DNA of 64,000 bases, taken from positions 16,329,001 to 16,393,000 of the forward strand of contig NC_069375.1 of the NCBI RefSeq assembly GCF_021730395.1, written 5' to 3'. Under the pieces are notes generated by a model. That model saw nothing but the letters and a program-made list of their open reading frames with translations, had not been told where the DNA came from and did not search any database. The position numbers were made by a program, and so were the translations under genes. Position 1 is the first letter of the stretch. Each line of letters starts with the position of its first letter. This DNA comes from Mercenaria mercenaria. Its lineage: Eukaryota > Mollusca > Bivalvia > Venerida > Veneridae. This document shows, in pieces, positions 1 to 12,600 of this stretch.

Positions 1-915
1 ATAGTGACAAAAAAAATGTAGGTAAATAAGAGTACAAAGTTACAACGCTATAACTCATACAGTTTACAGTTAAAAAGACCTGAATAAAATTCTAAGCCAA
101 CGCAGATGATCAAGTGATGACAACACCTTGTTTTTTTTAATAATACAAGCTAAACATATGTAACAGATATGAAATAATGCCTATAAAGCGTCTAAATGCA
201 GTTAACTGGATGGAAATGGAGTTCTGTATGTTGTTTTGATACAGCAAGCATTTTATGACAAGTTCTCCTTCAGAGGAGTAAGTTTTACATGCAAGATCAG
301 TCAATTTAGTTGTTCTAAATACATGTATTAATTGTCACTTCTTAGAGAGAAAAATTATGACAGGGAACACTATTTGACTGCCGTTAACTCTACTGGAGAG
401 TAACCGCTCAACAGAGGTTAAAATGAAGACAAAATTTAGAGCTAAAATTGAAGCATTTTAGGGCCCATCTGGGGGTTGTGAAATTGAAAATAGAAAATCT
501 GTTTTGCCTATGTTGTTCACCCAATGTCCAGATTTAAAAGGTGATGATACTGCTGAAACCCCTCAAAATGTTTTTGTAAATTATTCTTGTACTATCATAA
601 GTCTGTGCAACAGTCACAAACCTGACTGAGGACAAAACTTGTTAGCAGTACATGTAAAATATTTCTATTGGTAAATCTTACAGGTCAAATAAATATCTAA
701 ATATAATTTTATTCTGCTATTCTAATACATGTATTTTAAACATTTTCATTTTTAAATTGATTCTAAAATCTCTCCAATTTCCTTAAATGATTTCAGAAGA
801 CCAGCAGACAGAATTAACAACAGAACATCAATGCCTTTCCTGTAAACCTAGAATTAAAAGCTACTGAATTACAATTAATATGAAAGAAAGAATTTATGAC
901 AGATACTAGTTCCAA
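1..915. other. No gene seen
   Basis: This stretch is AT-rich and unique-looking. I see no open reading frame of credible length, no splice-flanked exon and no clear repeat. It may be intron or intergenic DNA. Confidence 0.5.
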
Positions 916-2433
916 TTAAGGAGGTAGGTTACCTTCATATTTGTATGTGCGCATGTCCAACCGGAAGCTAACGTGACGATTTACGACGACGTTTACGACA
1001 AATTAAATGTGTTTGTATATTCATTCTTCTGAAAACAAATCATGAACCTGTCTCCGATCTGATACTTTATGGTTTAATAATGCAGAAATAATGAATCAAT
1101 TGCCGCAGAAACGCTTCAAAACAATGTTGCCTTAAAATGACGTCATTGACGTCATGACGTTACGTGTCAGTTACCGCGCAAAATTAATAGACTTATCTTG
1201 AAAGTACGTAATTCTGTGCATTTTCTTTATTTTAACTATCTTCAAATAACAAAAATTTGCTGAAATATTTGTTATGAATCTTTTGCTCTGAATAATCATC
1301 AATATTTTGCTTCTTTTATGTAGTTATATTGAAACGTTATGCGGATTGTAAGAAAATGGATGATGGTAACCAATGTTATTTGGAATATAGTTGGATGAAA
1401 GGTTACTTGTAACGGCCATTTTCAAATAAAAAATCTAGCAGTTTGATTTGTAATTCTTATTTTTCAGGTTCCGTTGATAATTTGTTACTTATATACTGAA
1501 ACTAAGATCTAAAATTGTTCAAATTTCAGTAGAAAAATGTGGTTCCTTGAATTTAATTGATGTTACCATGGAAACGAAGCCCGTGACCTATGTATCTAAA
1601 TGTAAAATTCAAAAGCGTTGACACTGGTCTATTTAAGAAACACAGCTTCGGCTTTTTATTTTCATTTCAACAATATCCGTGAGAATAATAGCAGCATGCT
1701 GAACGATTTTTCCATGAAAAATGCCAGACGAGGGGTACTGCCGTATGTATTCTAAGCTGTGAAATTTGTTTGAATCAATGCAAATAACAAGAAAATATAA
1801 CTTACGTTAGAAATAATATGTTTTAAAGCTACATTAACTAGAATGATAATCTTATTCAATAATTATTTATAAGAAATTACGACAAAAAGCAAGATATAAG
1901 CTATTTTAAACATCTCTGTTGCCATGGTTACTGTAAACGTTAAGAAAAATAGGGTACCATGTAAAGTGCTTGGTATTTTGCTTATAATATTTCCCAAATA
2001 TTCTATGTTGGTCATTAACAGAATGACACTTAAGCCGTCGAAAACCCCTATTTTTATACATAGTTGTTTAAAAATGAGAGAAAATGCGTTACCATGGAAA
2101 CACGAGCCCCGCGACATATACATTTAAAGCTTATATTAGAAAGCGTACGTGCATATTAGTAAAATTATCAATTATGCAGACTTCTACGGATATCAATGAA
2201 ACTAAAATACACTGAAAAGTGTTAAATATCCGTATTTTCCTTCTTCTTTCAATATGAAATACCTTTAGAGGGTCATGTTCTTCAAACCTGGATAAAAATT
2301 GAATTTGAAGGGACAGAGACAAACGAAATTGAAATTGTAGCAGGTAAAACTTCATATTACACGAAATACAAACAAACGCTGCGGTTCAACTAATTTGAAT
2401 TTACCCTTGTAACAAGGTAACCTACCTCCTTAA
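916..2433 (+). mobile_element. 1.5 kb TTAA-flanked non-autonomous DNA element, copy 1
   Basis: Both ends carry the same inverted terminus, GGAGGTAGGTTACC, set inside a TTAA on each side (916-919 and 2430-2433). A second copy lies inverted at 50049-51581 and matches over most of its length, including repeated ACCATGG motifs near 1565, 1920 and 2090. TTAA target duplication is known for piggyBac and Kolobok elements. The inner terminus does not have the usual piggyBac CCC start, so the superfamily is left open. No transposase is encoded. A hydrophobic frame at 1863-2123 on the minus strand exists in both copies but shows no sign of selection. Confidence 0.85.
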
Positions 2434-2474
2434 GAAAATATCAAAATGTCTTATTGAATGGAATTGAGGCTTAC

Positions 2475-2607
2475 CCCTGCATTAGGCGAAACTGGTGAGT
2501 CAAGGTTAGAGCTACTGGCTACACTGGACTTGTCATCCAAGTTAAGGCCACCGCACATAAACAGAGAAAATCTGTTAGAGTCGTTCTTCCCAGGTCGTTG
2601 ACTCATA
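2475..2607 (-). CDS. Isolated internal coding exon, protein not recognised
   Basis: On the minus strand a pyrimidine-rich acceptor (GTGTATTTTAG) opens a 133-base exon. It contributes one base to a preceding codon and then 44 codons starting MSQRPGKNDSNRF, continuing through FMCGGLNLDD and SSSNLDSPVSPNAG. It ends on a codon boundary at a GTAAGC donor. The composition is hydrophilic with a Ser/Asp-rich tail, as in a disordered linker or phosphosite-rich region, and looks coding rather than random. The ATG may be internal, because the exon has an acceptor in front of it. I do not recognise the family. No partner exon is visible nearby, so the rest of the gene must lie across long introns or outside the window. 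It sits just beyond the TTAA element, which would then be intronic. Confidence 0.5.
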
Positions 2608-3310
2608 CTAAAATACACATAATGTAGAAAACATGTCAGTATGTTCCTTCTTAAAATTAATGATATATGGAAGGTTAAAAAATACTCCACTGGAATTCAA
2701 CAAAATCTGCGAATTTCATACACATGTTAAATTAAGTTGTAACTTAAAAGACAGGAATATGCCATTTGTGTCTACAAACAGGGATCATCCAACAAGGCGA
2801 TTTGAGTGATATCGTCGCTTTAAAGTCGGCCACTTCGCCTAATTATCGCCTCCAGGCGAAATCCGAATCGCTGAGTTTTTCTGAGTGTTGTAATCTGTTT
2901 ACTTAAAGTTGTAAAACTTGATGCATATTCTAGATTAAATTACCGATAAATCCATAGTCAACCCCGCCTACTCACCTATCAAACTTCAGCCAATCGTAGC
3001 GTTAATATCCCACAGTGTTAATCAATAACATTGTTAGCAGCCGCCATTTTGAATATTTTCAATCGGCGTGTAAAAAGCCGATAAACTTAACGAGTGCATG
3101 ATATTATGCATTAACAGTATATTATTTACTGATTTTATTAAAACTTACTTCAAAAAATATTTCAAATACGGCCAATTTCTATAAATGAACTGCCCGGGCG
3201 CTGTGGATAAAAAAAAAATACGATTCCACGGACGTCTGGACTGCCGTACAAAATTATTTCAAAAAGATCGCCAATATCTACGAGTTTGGTACTTTTTTCG
3301 AAAAGATTAA
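2608..3310. other. No gene seen
   Basis: Non-coding sequence. Around 2795-2870 there is a cluster of GGCGA and TCGCC motifs that could pair weakly. Nothing else can be supported. Confidence 0.4.
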
Positions 3311-3450
3311 TAGAGAATAACAGGTTACTGTCTTCTGAGAAAGGGATTTCTCAGACTCGGCTAGATATGGTCCGGAAGGAGCTCACCCGGACCATATCTA
3401 GCCGAGTCTGAGAAAGCCCTTTCTCAAAAGACAGTAACCTGTTATTCTAT
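3311..3450. repeat. Long near-perfect foldback palindrome
   Basis: The left arm begins with AGAGAATAACAGGTTACTGT and the right arm ends with its complement. About 65 bases pair on each side of a loop of about 11 bases near 3376-3386, with only a few mismatches. Both arms contain CTCAGACTCGGCTAGATATG or its complement. Arms this long and this similar indicate a young foldback element or a recent inverted duplication. Confidence 0.9.
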
Positions 3451-3453
3451 TTA

Positions 3454-5003
3454 TCATGCCATAATTTATTAATAACTTTTATCCTACCATTATGCGAAAT
3501 AAAGTGCAAAAATAGGGGTGGACCAAATTTTGCTGTTTTGCCGGACTTCTTTTTTTCCTTCAAAATGACGCCATCTTGTTTTTTAGAATAACTGCTAAAA
3601 GACATTTACGCCGATATTTTTATAAACGCGCTCTTAATAGGTACGTGAGACCATGTCAATAATGTATAGCGTATGCCTACCATATTTGCAATTACCACAA
3701 AAATGCTTTTATAACGGAAACGTAGAAACGGAAAATGACTCATGCACAGCGTTTGTTCAGGATTTTAGCTCTCTGCATTTACATCATGGAATATTGCATC
3801 TGGAATGATCTTTCATGGAATAAAATAGGCATTGTAACTGAAAATACAAACTTCAAGTAGGAGTTATCTATATTATATGTATGTGAAGTTAACTGCATCA
3901 AAATACACGGACTGAAAAAATTATTAAAATATCATTTCCTGAAAAAGAGTTATTTGAGCTGAAAAAAATGATCCCGGATGAAATATTTTGAAAAAATGGA
4001 GACAACTCCGCAAAGACTTTATGATAGGCTTAGGTGACTATTGACCTAGAACCTAATAAACCTACCCACTTTTTACCTCTAATCATGAAAAAAGCATGCA
4101 TACTTGCCACATGGATTAGCAACCTGAATGCAAAACTATGTAAAGATCAAATAATTGATTGCCCTGGGGAAAGTGAGACATTTTCTGTGATGACATTTGT
4201 CAACAAACAGACGATTTTTTTAAAAGAGTCAAAACCCACAGAATTTCACAAGGTGAAATATGTTGTTAAGGCTACTGCTGGAAAGAGAACAGTCTCAACT
4301 ACCCATACATATGCGTCAAAGTATGGGAAAAATATCTAGAAATATGAGAAAATCGAAGAAATCAATTTCGAGACTGTTAGATGCATAACTGTGTAATCAT
4401 ACATGGCATTTATCATAGATAGGTTACTTTTCCTTTGCACTGAAATAACATGGGCAGGATTAGGATTAAGAAACGGTGTTCACTAAACAATTTCACTATA
4501 TAAACAGATTGTTTCCCTTGTGTAAAGAAGGCTTAGGGTAAGTCTCTAAATAAAATCAACGGTAGATGGAACGGTACTGCCTATTTTTTCTGCCAAGCGG
4601 CATTATGGCGTGTGTGTTTAATTCACTTCAAATGTTTGCTTGGTGAGAATGGGTGTCCGTCTAGCAACTGAATTTCGGATAAAATTTCACTTGGGAACAA
4701 ACTGAAATTATGCTTTCGTGTTCAGCAAAAGAGAGATGTGGTTACAAAACACAAGGCTAGCATTTGTTGTTTTTTTCCGCTTTTTTATATTTTGGGATTT
4801 TAAAGATCTTTTTTCAGTGTCGTATGAGGGCGTAATAATTTTTAAATGCAAAATGGACACAATCTGATGTCCTTGGATTTAATCATAGGTTTAAACAGTG
4901 CAAAGTGTTCTCAAGTCACAGACCTAGTCAGTGACCTGAGAAAGCCTGCTTTTCTCAGACAGGCTTTATCAGGCAGTTGCTATAGTAATGGCATGATAAA
5001 TAA
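3454..5003. mobile_element. Possible foldback-type element bounded by TTTATCATGCCAT
   Basis: TTTATCATGCCAT at about 3454-3466 recurs inverted at 4990-5003. Both ends lie beside short hairpins built on CTGAGAAAG and CTTTCTCAG (3400-3425 and 4935-4955), so the 3311-3450 foldback may be its left arm. An open frame at 4034-4339 (+), 101 codons, has ordinary protein-like composition (for example IMKKACILATWISNLNAKL) but matches nothing I know. Coding potential is unproven. Confidence 0.4.
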
Positions 5004-6234
5004 ATATATCAATTAAATGTATAAATCTGAACAATATGATGCAAGAATCGGGCATTATTAAAGCACGAGAATCGAAACATGAAGGAAAATTTTCACGGCG
5101 TTTAGATCGTGCACCTGATAAACTTACGAGTTTCGGACGTGTAAATTTCGGATAAAAATTTTAAGGCGACTTTTTCATAGCTAAGTTAATACTTTATTTA
5201 TACATTCATGCACTTCTTTTGAATGCAACTCATCCAAATACATTGAACTCGTATAAAGAATTAAGTTCTTCTAACAAAATATGGGATAAGCATCAGTATG
5301 AGTCCATAGTTCTTCATTAGCGCTAGCACTTCATGTGTGTAGATCATGCAGGAAATCAACTTTGCAGGAGTGTCAGGTCACAGCCAAGGGGTGTCAAGGT
5401 GACAGCAAGAAGTGTCAAGGTTGCAGAAAAGGGCATGTCAAGGTCACATAACAGCACACCTGGAAAAACACTAAGACAATTTACTGATGTTTAAAAAATT
5501 TTGGCCCTGGGATGCAAGATGATCTTAAGACATAGATTTCTGAGAAAAGTGTCATGGATTACTGGAATATAATTTTTCAAATTATGTTGCCATTGAAAAC
5601 GGAAAGTAGGTGGCTTCAGGCAAATCAATTGTCTGTCTAATTAGTTAATTATTTCTTTAATCTGGACTGAATTTACACTGTAGAAAAAAACAAATTGCTA
5701 TGGTGGACACAGTGGTTGAGAGGGTTAGGCACCTTTCCTACGGAGGTGAAGGGCCCTAGTTCGAATCCTGGTACTCCCATTCATTTAATTATCTTACATT
5801 TTACATGTATTTGTATATATGTCGTAAATAAAATTTAGTTTTTGTATCCTTTGTCGGCAAATGAATAGTTTTGAGTTTAGATTTGTGGGTATATCTTATC
5901 ATGATGGCCAGAGGCCTGGAGTTTTTTAAATCATGGACAAATGTGAATGAATCATGATTTTCAAATCTTGTGACAAAAAAATCATCATATGAATTTTTCA
6001 CAAATGTTTTGTTTTGATGTCTGGTTCCAATATTCTGCTTGTACAGTAGATATAACTTAAAAAAAAGAAGTTTTGGGGTCCAAATTAGCAGGGGTTAAAT
6101 CTTGAAAAAACAAACATTGCTCTTCTCCCCTTTCACGTATTATACTGCATCCATGCTCTTAAGAGTTTTACACATAACAAAAACCTGATTGCTATACAAA
6201 TGAGAATAAACATAAAAATGCAGCTAAAAGATTA
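5004..6234. other. Non-coding, with a short degenerate TGTCAAGGT array
   Basis: At 5360-5450 the motif TGTCAAGGT plus a short spacer is repeated about four times. The rest is AT-rich with no gene, apart from the tRNA-like patch at 5702-5780. Confidence 0.4.
5702..5780 (+). other. tRNA-like sequence, probably a degenerate SINE head
   Basis: The sequence has a B-box-like AGTTCGAATCC near its 3' side and an A-box-like CAGTGGTTGAG near its 5' side. The would-be acceptor arms do not pair, so it is not a functional tRNA gene. A tRNA-derived SINE head is the likely source. Confidence 0.4.
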
Positions 6235-6917
6235 ACAAAAGGGCCAAGATGCCCCTAGGTTGCTCACCTGTGTAACACACCATAACAGTGTAAACATAGT
6301 TTGCCTAGTGATTTCATGAAGACATGTGGTTTCTAGAGTGTATACAAGCTTTTCCAATGATTTGACCTAGTGCCCTAGTTTTGGCCCACAAGATTCAGAT
6401 TTAAAATCTTCCAAGACTTCATGATAACAAACACTCTCACCAAATTTTATGAAGATATAATAAAAAATGTGCCCCCTAGGATGTAAACAAGCTTATCATT
6501 CGATTTGACCTGGTGACCTAGTTTCTGACCCCTCATGACCCAGATAAAATTCATATGATGCAGACAAACATTCTGACCATGTTTCATGCACATCAAATGA
6601 ACAAGAGTGTTAACAAGAATTTCCTTTGATTTGACTGGGTGACCTAGTTTTTGACCCAATATGACCCAGTTTCAATCTTGGCCTAGGAATCATCAAGATA
6701 AACATTCTGACCAAGTTTCAAGAAGATAGGATCTTAAATTTTGCCTCTAGATTGTTAACAAGCTTTTTCTCTGATTTGACCTAATGACCTAGTTTTTGAC
6801 CCGACATGACCCAGTTTCGATCCAAGCCTAGAGATCATCATGATAATCATTCTGTGCAAGTTAGTTTCAAATCAAAGCATAAATGAAACCTCTATATGGC
6901 TGAAAGGACCAAAATAG
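6235..6917 (+). repeat. Tandem-repeat element, TGACCTAGTTTTTGACC family, older copy
   Basis: It starts with a small palindromic patch (GGGCCAAGATGCCC) followed by TTGCTCACCTGTG. It then runs through diverged units with TGACCTAGTTTTTGACCC and TGACCCAGTTTC. It is of the same build as the element directly downstream, but more diverged. Confidence 0.6.
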
Positions 6918-7914
6918 AAAACAAGAGGACCATGATGGTCCTGAATCGCTCACCTCTCCCCACATGACCCAGTGTTGAACTGAGTATGACGTCGTTATTT
7001 CTATCATTCGACATAGTGACCTAGTTTTTGAGCACGTGACCTAGATATCATCAAGATAAAAAATTCTGACCAATTTTCTTGAGGATCCATTTAAAAATAT
7101 GACCTCTAGAGAGGTCAAAAGGTTTTTCTATTATTTGACCTAATGACCTAGTTTTTGAAGGCACGTGACCCACTTTTGAACACTACCTAGATATCATCAA
7201 GGTGAACATTCTCACCAATTTTCATGAAGATCTCATGAAAATATGGCCTCTAGAGAGGTCACAAGGTTTTTCTATTTTTCGACTACTGACCTAGTTTTTG
7301 ACCGCACATGACCCAGTTTCGAACTTGACCTAGATATCATAAAGGTGAACATTCTGACTAATTTTCATAAAGATCCCATGAAAAATATGGCCTCTACAGA
7401 GGTGACAAAGTTTTTCTATTTTTAGACCTACTGACCTAGTTTTTGACCGCACGTGACCCAGTTTCGAAAGTAACCTAGACATCATCAAGTTGAACATTCT
7501 GACCAATTTTCATGAAGATCCATTGAGAAGTATGGCCTCTAGAGAGGTCACAAGGTTTTTCTATTTTTAAACCTGCTGACCTAGTTTTTGACCCCACGTG
7601 ACCCAGTTTCAAATTTAAACTAGATATCATTAAGGTGAACATTCTGACCAATTTTCATGAAGATCTCATGTAAAATATGGCCTCTATAGAGGTCACAAGG
7701 TTTTTCTATTTTTAGACCTACTGACCTAGTTTTTGACCGCACATGACCCAGTTTCAAACTTGACCTAGATATCATGAAGATAAACATTCTGACCAACTTT
7801 CATAAAGATCCCATGAAAAATGTGGTCACAAGTAAAAGTTTACGCACGGACGGACGACGGACGCCACGCGATCACAAAAGCTCACCTTGTCACTTTGTGA
7901 CAGGTGAGCTAAAA
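6918..7914 (+). mobile_element. Tandem-repeat element with GCTCACCT inverted ends, copy 1
   Basis: The left end reads ACAAGAG followed by a hairpin (GGACCATGATGGTCC) and then CGCTCACCT. The core has about six tandem units of 143-146 bp, each with CTAGTTTTTGACC, TGACCCAGTTTC and TGGCCTCTAGAGAGGTCAC. A (GGAC)n run at about 7848-7862 precedes a terminal hairpin (GCTCACCTTGTCAC paired with GTGACAGGTGAGC) that ends at GAGCTAAA. No protein is encoded. The build recalls bivalve pearl or HINE-like elements; this is inference from structure only. A related copy lies inverted at 59521-61650. Confidence 0.7.
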
Positions 7915-8875
7915 ACTGCCGCTTTCAGGGGCAGTAACTCTAGAACCTATGATGAAATCTAGCCAGTTTTCAAAAGGAACTGAGATCTTATTGTGACATA
8001 AGTTGTGTGTAAGTGTGGTTAAAACCAAATATGAAATGTCACTTCTATCATGTTCTCAAGGTAAAAATTACCAAATTTTGGCTCTTTCAGGGGTCAATCC
8101 CTGGCAGTAACTCCAGAACCTATGACTGGATCTGAAAGATTCATCATGGAATCCAAGATTTATTATTGTTGAAGTTATTTTGTAAATTTGTATCAAATTA
8201 ACCTGTAAATGAAGTCTCTATACAGCTGCAAAAGCCAAAATAGAAAATTTAGGCCCTTTAAGGGGCCAAGTTAAAGGGCCATAACTCTGGAACCCATTAT
8301 TAAGGGATCTGGCCAGATTTAAAAAAGGAACTGAAATATTATTTCCAATACAAGTTATGTGCAAGTTTGATTATAGTCGATTGCAAAATGTTGTCTCCAC
8401 CATGTCCACAAGCCAAAAATAGCAAAGTTTGGCCATTTAAGGGGAGATAACTCTGCAACCCAATATGGGAGATAACTCTGCAACCCAATATGGGAGATAA
8501 CTCTGCAACCCAATATGGGACATGGCCAGTTTTTAAAAAGGAACTAAGATATTATGCCAGTACAAGTTGTGTGCAAGTTTTATTAAAGTTTATTGCAAAA
8601 TGAAGTCTTTATATAGCTGCAAAAGCCAGAACAGCAAATTTTGGCTCTTTAAGGGGCCATAACTCTGGAACCCATGACGGTATCTGGCCAGTTTTCGAAA
8701 GGAACCGAGATATTATATCCATACAAGTTGTGTGTAAGTTTGATAAAAATCAAATACATAATGTGGTCTCTTATTGTGTTCACAAGGAAACTGTGGATGG
8801 ACGGATGACAGAAGGGTGATCACAAAAGCTATCCCTGTCTCACCCTGTCACTATGTGACAGGTGAGCTAAATACA
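7915..8875 (+). repeat. Tandem units of about 173 bp, CATAACTCTGGAACCC family
   Basis: Units marked by TAACTCTGGAACCC start near 7936, 8109, 8282, 8449 and 8651. Inside this a 30-bp unit (GGGAGATAACTCTGCAACCC plus 10 bases) is repeated three times without change at about 8435-8520. The block ends with a weak GGAC run and a GTGACAGGTGAGC end at about 8858-8870, like the preceding element. Confidence 0.65.
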
Positions 8876-9681
8876 AGAAAGTAGGTCAGGGTGGGGCCCG
8901 TTTTTTCGTCCCAGGGGCAAAATTCTAACACCCTTGTTAGAAATCAACCAGGCAATGATACATATCAAGTATCAAAGCCTAGGCCTAGGAACTTTCAGAC
9001 AAGATTTTAAAACTTTTTTTTCCTATATAAGTCTATGTAAAACTTGGGACACCCTGGGTGGGGCCTCTTTTCAACTAAAGGGCATTATTTGAATAATCTT
9101 GGTAGAGCACTAGGTAATGCAACATAGCAAATATCAAAAGCCTGGGCCTTCCAGTTTCAGACAAGAATATTTTTAAAGTTTTTCCTATATAAGTATATGC
9201 AAAACTATGGACCCCCAGGGAAGGGCCTCTTTTCATCCAAGGGTAATAATTTTAACAATTTTGGTAGAGGACCATAAGGCAATGCTATATACAAAACATC
9301 AAAGTCCTAGGGCTTGTAGTTTCAGACAAGAAGATTTTTAAAGTTTTCTCCTATTCAAGTCTATATAAACCATGTGTCCCTGGCCTGAGCGAGGCAATAT
9401 TTGACCCTAGGCAGATAAATTGAACAAGCTTGGCAAAGGACCAATAGATGATGCTACATACCAAATATCAAAGCCCTGGGCACTGCGGGGCGGGGTGATA
9501 TTTAACACTGGGGGATAATTTTAACAATCTTAGTAGAACACAACTAAATGGCATTACATACAAAAATGTCAAAGCCCTAAGCCCTGTGGTTTTGGACATG
9601 AAGATTTTCAGAGTTTTTCCTATATAAATCTATGTTAACCATATGACTACCAGGGCGGGGCCATATTTGATCCTAGGGGAA
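8876..9681 (+). repeat. Tandem array, CAAAGCCCTGGGC / TATATTTGACCCTAGG family, left part
   Basis: Roughly 175-bp units share ATCAAAGCCCTGGGC, AGACAAGAAGATTTTTAAAG, CCTATATAAGTCTATG and GGGCGGGGCCATATTTGA. The array is split by the pogo-like element at 9684 and resumes at 12714. Fragments of the same family occur at 51640-51800 and 63640-64000. Confidence 0.7.
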
Positions 9682-9683
9682 TA

Positions 9684-12600
9684 CAGTAAACCTCACTTAT
9701 AAGGAACTCTGATATAAGGAACACTTGGTTATAAGGAACAGTTTTCAATTCCCCGATCTAATTCCTTCTTTATTCAAGGTAAAAATCCTCGGTTATAGGG
9801 AACTCGGTTATAAGGAACACTCGGTTATAAGGAACACTTTTTCCAGTCCCAAAGTAAGAAATTCAATGGAAAACCCCTCGGTTATAGCGAACAGACATAA
9901 AAAATGAAAATTATTGAAAACCGGAAATAAACAAGAGAATCGCTGATGACGTCAGAGTAACGTCGGCACTTTCACGTGCTTTCATATACATGCAAAAATA
10001 CAATTATTTCATTTCTATGATCTTTAGTTTGTTAATTCACGGATACGATAAAAAGAAAACATTAACATTTACCACGTACTAGGAACTACATATATGAGGT
10101 ATATCATGTTAACAATAGTAAACGAAAATCAGTCACGGTTCCAGTCACATTCACCAAACCTTGAATTTTAATATTGGTCATTATTAGTCTAGTTTCGTCA
10201 CGATGGAAATATCCTAAATAAATGTGCTAATTACGTGTGATTAACAATGGCAAACAGTCCACTTACCAACTTTCTAATTGTAAAAATACAGCAGGTGCTA
10301 AAATGGACAACAGCAAAACAATAGGTATAATTTACACTTTAATGTATGGTGCCGTTGTCCAGTGTGTGCAAAATAAAGATTTGAACATTTATTTTATATT
10401 AGTATGGATGCCTTTTCACATAACAGGTAGTGCTCTTTAAAAAAGAAGATAGAAATAACCGACAAAAACAAACAAAACAAGAGCCATGTTAGACATGGCC
10501 AATCACCCCGCCGAGCATATTATAATTGAAGGCTAAAGTTCCTGGCAAGTTAGTGTCTGAAAGTATTAATTTTGGGGAAAACTTTGAAGAACCGTTTCGT
10601 TGTGGTCCGCATCAGGGGTTTTAAAGATGTGGAAGAAAGAATAAGTCAGTGGTGAGGTGGTTTACTGCTAAATTTTATTAACTTTCATGAACAGTATAGC
10701 TATGATGTTTTTCTATATGGCTACTGTAAAAAGAAGGAATGGAAAGCTAACAGGGAACAAGAGTGCCAGAATGTCACAATATACGCCCGTCACGGCAAAT
10801 TTCTTTACTCTAGCAGCTGTATTTGCAAATGGAATTTTAATTTTGTGGTTGTTTAGTAATCATTGTAAGTCTTTTGTTTTTCTAAGTCCACAAAAAAACT
10901 TCTTACCAGGTAGAGATATCTTAAAATACACCTAAAATTGGAAAGTAATATCTATGTTGTACCACAGAAAAGTGGTCTCGTTTTTTCCCTACGGTCAATA
11001 ATAAAAATGTTACAATATAAGTTATTTATAGTAACAACTAAGGGAAGTTAATCTTAAAAAAAAACAAAAAAAAAATTGTAAGTCCACACAAAAATCTTTA
11101 CCAGGTAGAGATTGGTCAAAATACACCTCAAAATTGGATGTAACATGCATGTTGTACTACAGAAAAGTGGTCTTGATTTTTCCCTACGACTAGTAATGAA
11201 AAAGTTACAATAAAAGATATTTAAAGTAACAACAAAGGGAAGTAATTCTAAAGAAGGGAACTGCGCATGACACTTTGTCTCATGATGGTGTATAATTGTG
11301 CCAAGTTACATCAAAATCCCTCCATGCATGAAGAAGAAATGCTTCGGACAAAGTCATTCTTGTATCTGACCTTTGGCCTCTAAGTGTGACCTTGACCTTA
11401 GACCTAGGGACCTGGATCTTGCGCATGACACTCTGTCTCGTGGTGGTGAACATTTGTGTCAAGTTATATCAAAATCCCTCTATGCATGAAGAAGAAATGC
11501 TCCGGACAAGGTTTTCATTCTTGTATCCTTTGACCTCTAAGTGTGACCTTGACCTTAGACCTAGGGACTTGGTTCTTACGCATGACACTCCGCCTCGTGG
11601 TGGTGAACATTTGTGCCAAGATATATCAAAATCCCTCCATGCATAAAAAAGATATGCTCCGGACAAATTTTTTTAAGAAAATATGATAAAGGGGAATAAC
11701 TCAAAAAATAAGCAAGGTAGAGTTACTGTTCTTGCACATTGCACTTCCTCCCAATGTGTTCTATCAGTGTATGAAGTTTGAAGAAAATACCTCCAATACT
11801 TTTGGAGTTATGCTCCGGACAAATTTTTTTAAGAAAATAAGATAAAGGGGAATAACTCAAAAAATAGGCAGGGTAGAGTTATTGTCCTTGCACAATGCAC
11901 TTCCTCCCAATGTGTTCTATCAGTGTATGAAGATTGAAGAAAATCCCTCCAATACTTTTGGAGTTATGATCTGGACAAATGTTTTTAAGAAAATAAGATA
12001 AAGGGGAATAACTCAAAAATAGGCATGGTAGAGTTATTGTTCTTGCACACTGCACTTCCTCCCAATGTGTTCTATCAGTGTATGAAGTTTGAAGAAAATC
12101 CCTCCAATACTTTTGGAGTTATGCTCCGGACAAATTTTTTTAAGAAAATAAGAAAAAGGGGAATAACGCAAAAAATAGGCAAGGTAGAGTTATTGTTCTT
12201 GCACACTGCACTTCCTCCCAATGTGTTCTATCAGTGTATGAAGTTTGAAGAAAATCCCTCCAGTACTTTTGGAGTTATGCTCCGGACAAAGATCGTTGCG
12301 GACGGACGGACGCACGCACGGAGAGCATTTCTAATATCCCCTTCGCCTTTGGCGGGGGGATAAACAAAATTACGGTCCTTCTTACAGACGTACATATTGG
12401 CTTAGTTAAGGTTTAACGCAGTGTTTCAACATTATTTGAGTCATACACATGCAGACAGTCTACCTTACCATCTCTCCAGGAAAGGACCAGTACTAGATTC
12501 GCAACTTTCTCACATAAAGATTCAAGGTTGGCCCAGAGTGTGAACACATAGCCCTTTTCAAACGTCAGTCAAATAGAGTTCACTATACAAATTGTGTTCT

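Noticed and set aside
1863-2123. Hydrophobic frame in the 1.5 kb TTAA element, also open in copy 2 (50390-50746), looking like a conserved small membrane protein
   Set aside because: In the stretch I aligned (about 60 codons) the differences fall about equally on first, second and third codon positions and mostly change the residue. That is neutral drift, not selection for a protein.
5702-5780. Functional tRNA gene (also considered at 36536-36600, 51885-51950 and 63395-63470)
   Set aside because: The acceptor arms do not pair and the A or B boxes are degenerate; SINE heads explain them better.
12025-12363. 112-codon frame on the plus strand
   Set aside because: It spans two 155-bp repeat units plus the GGAC run, and the peptide simply repeats with the unit.
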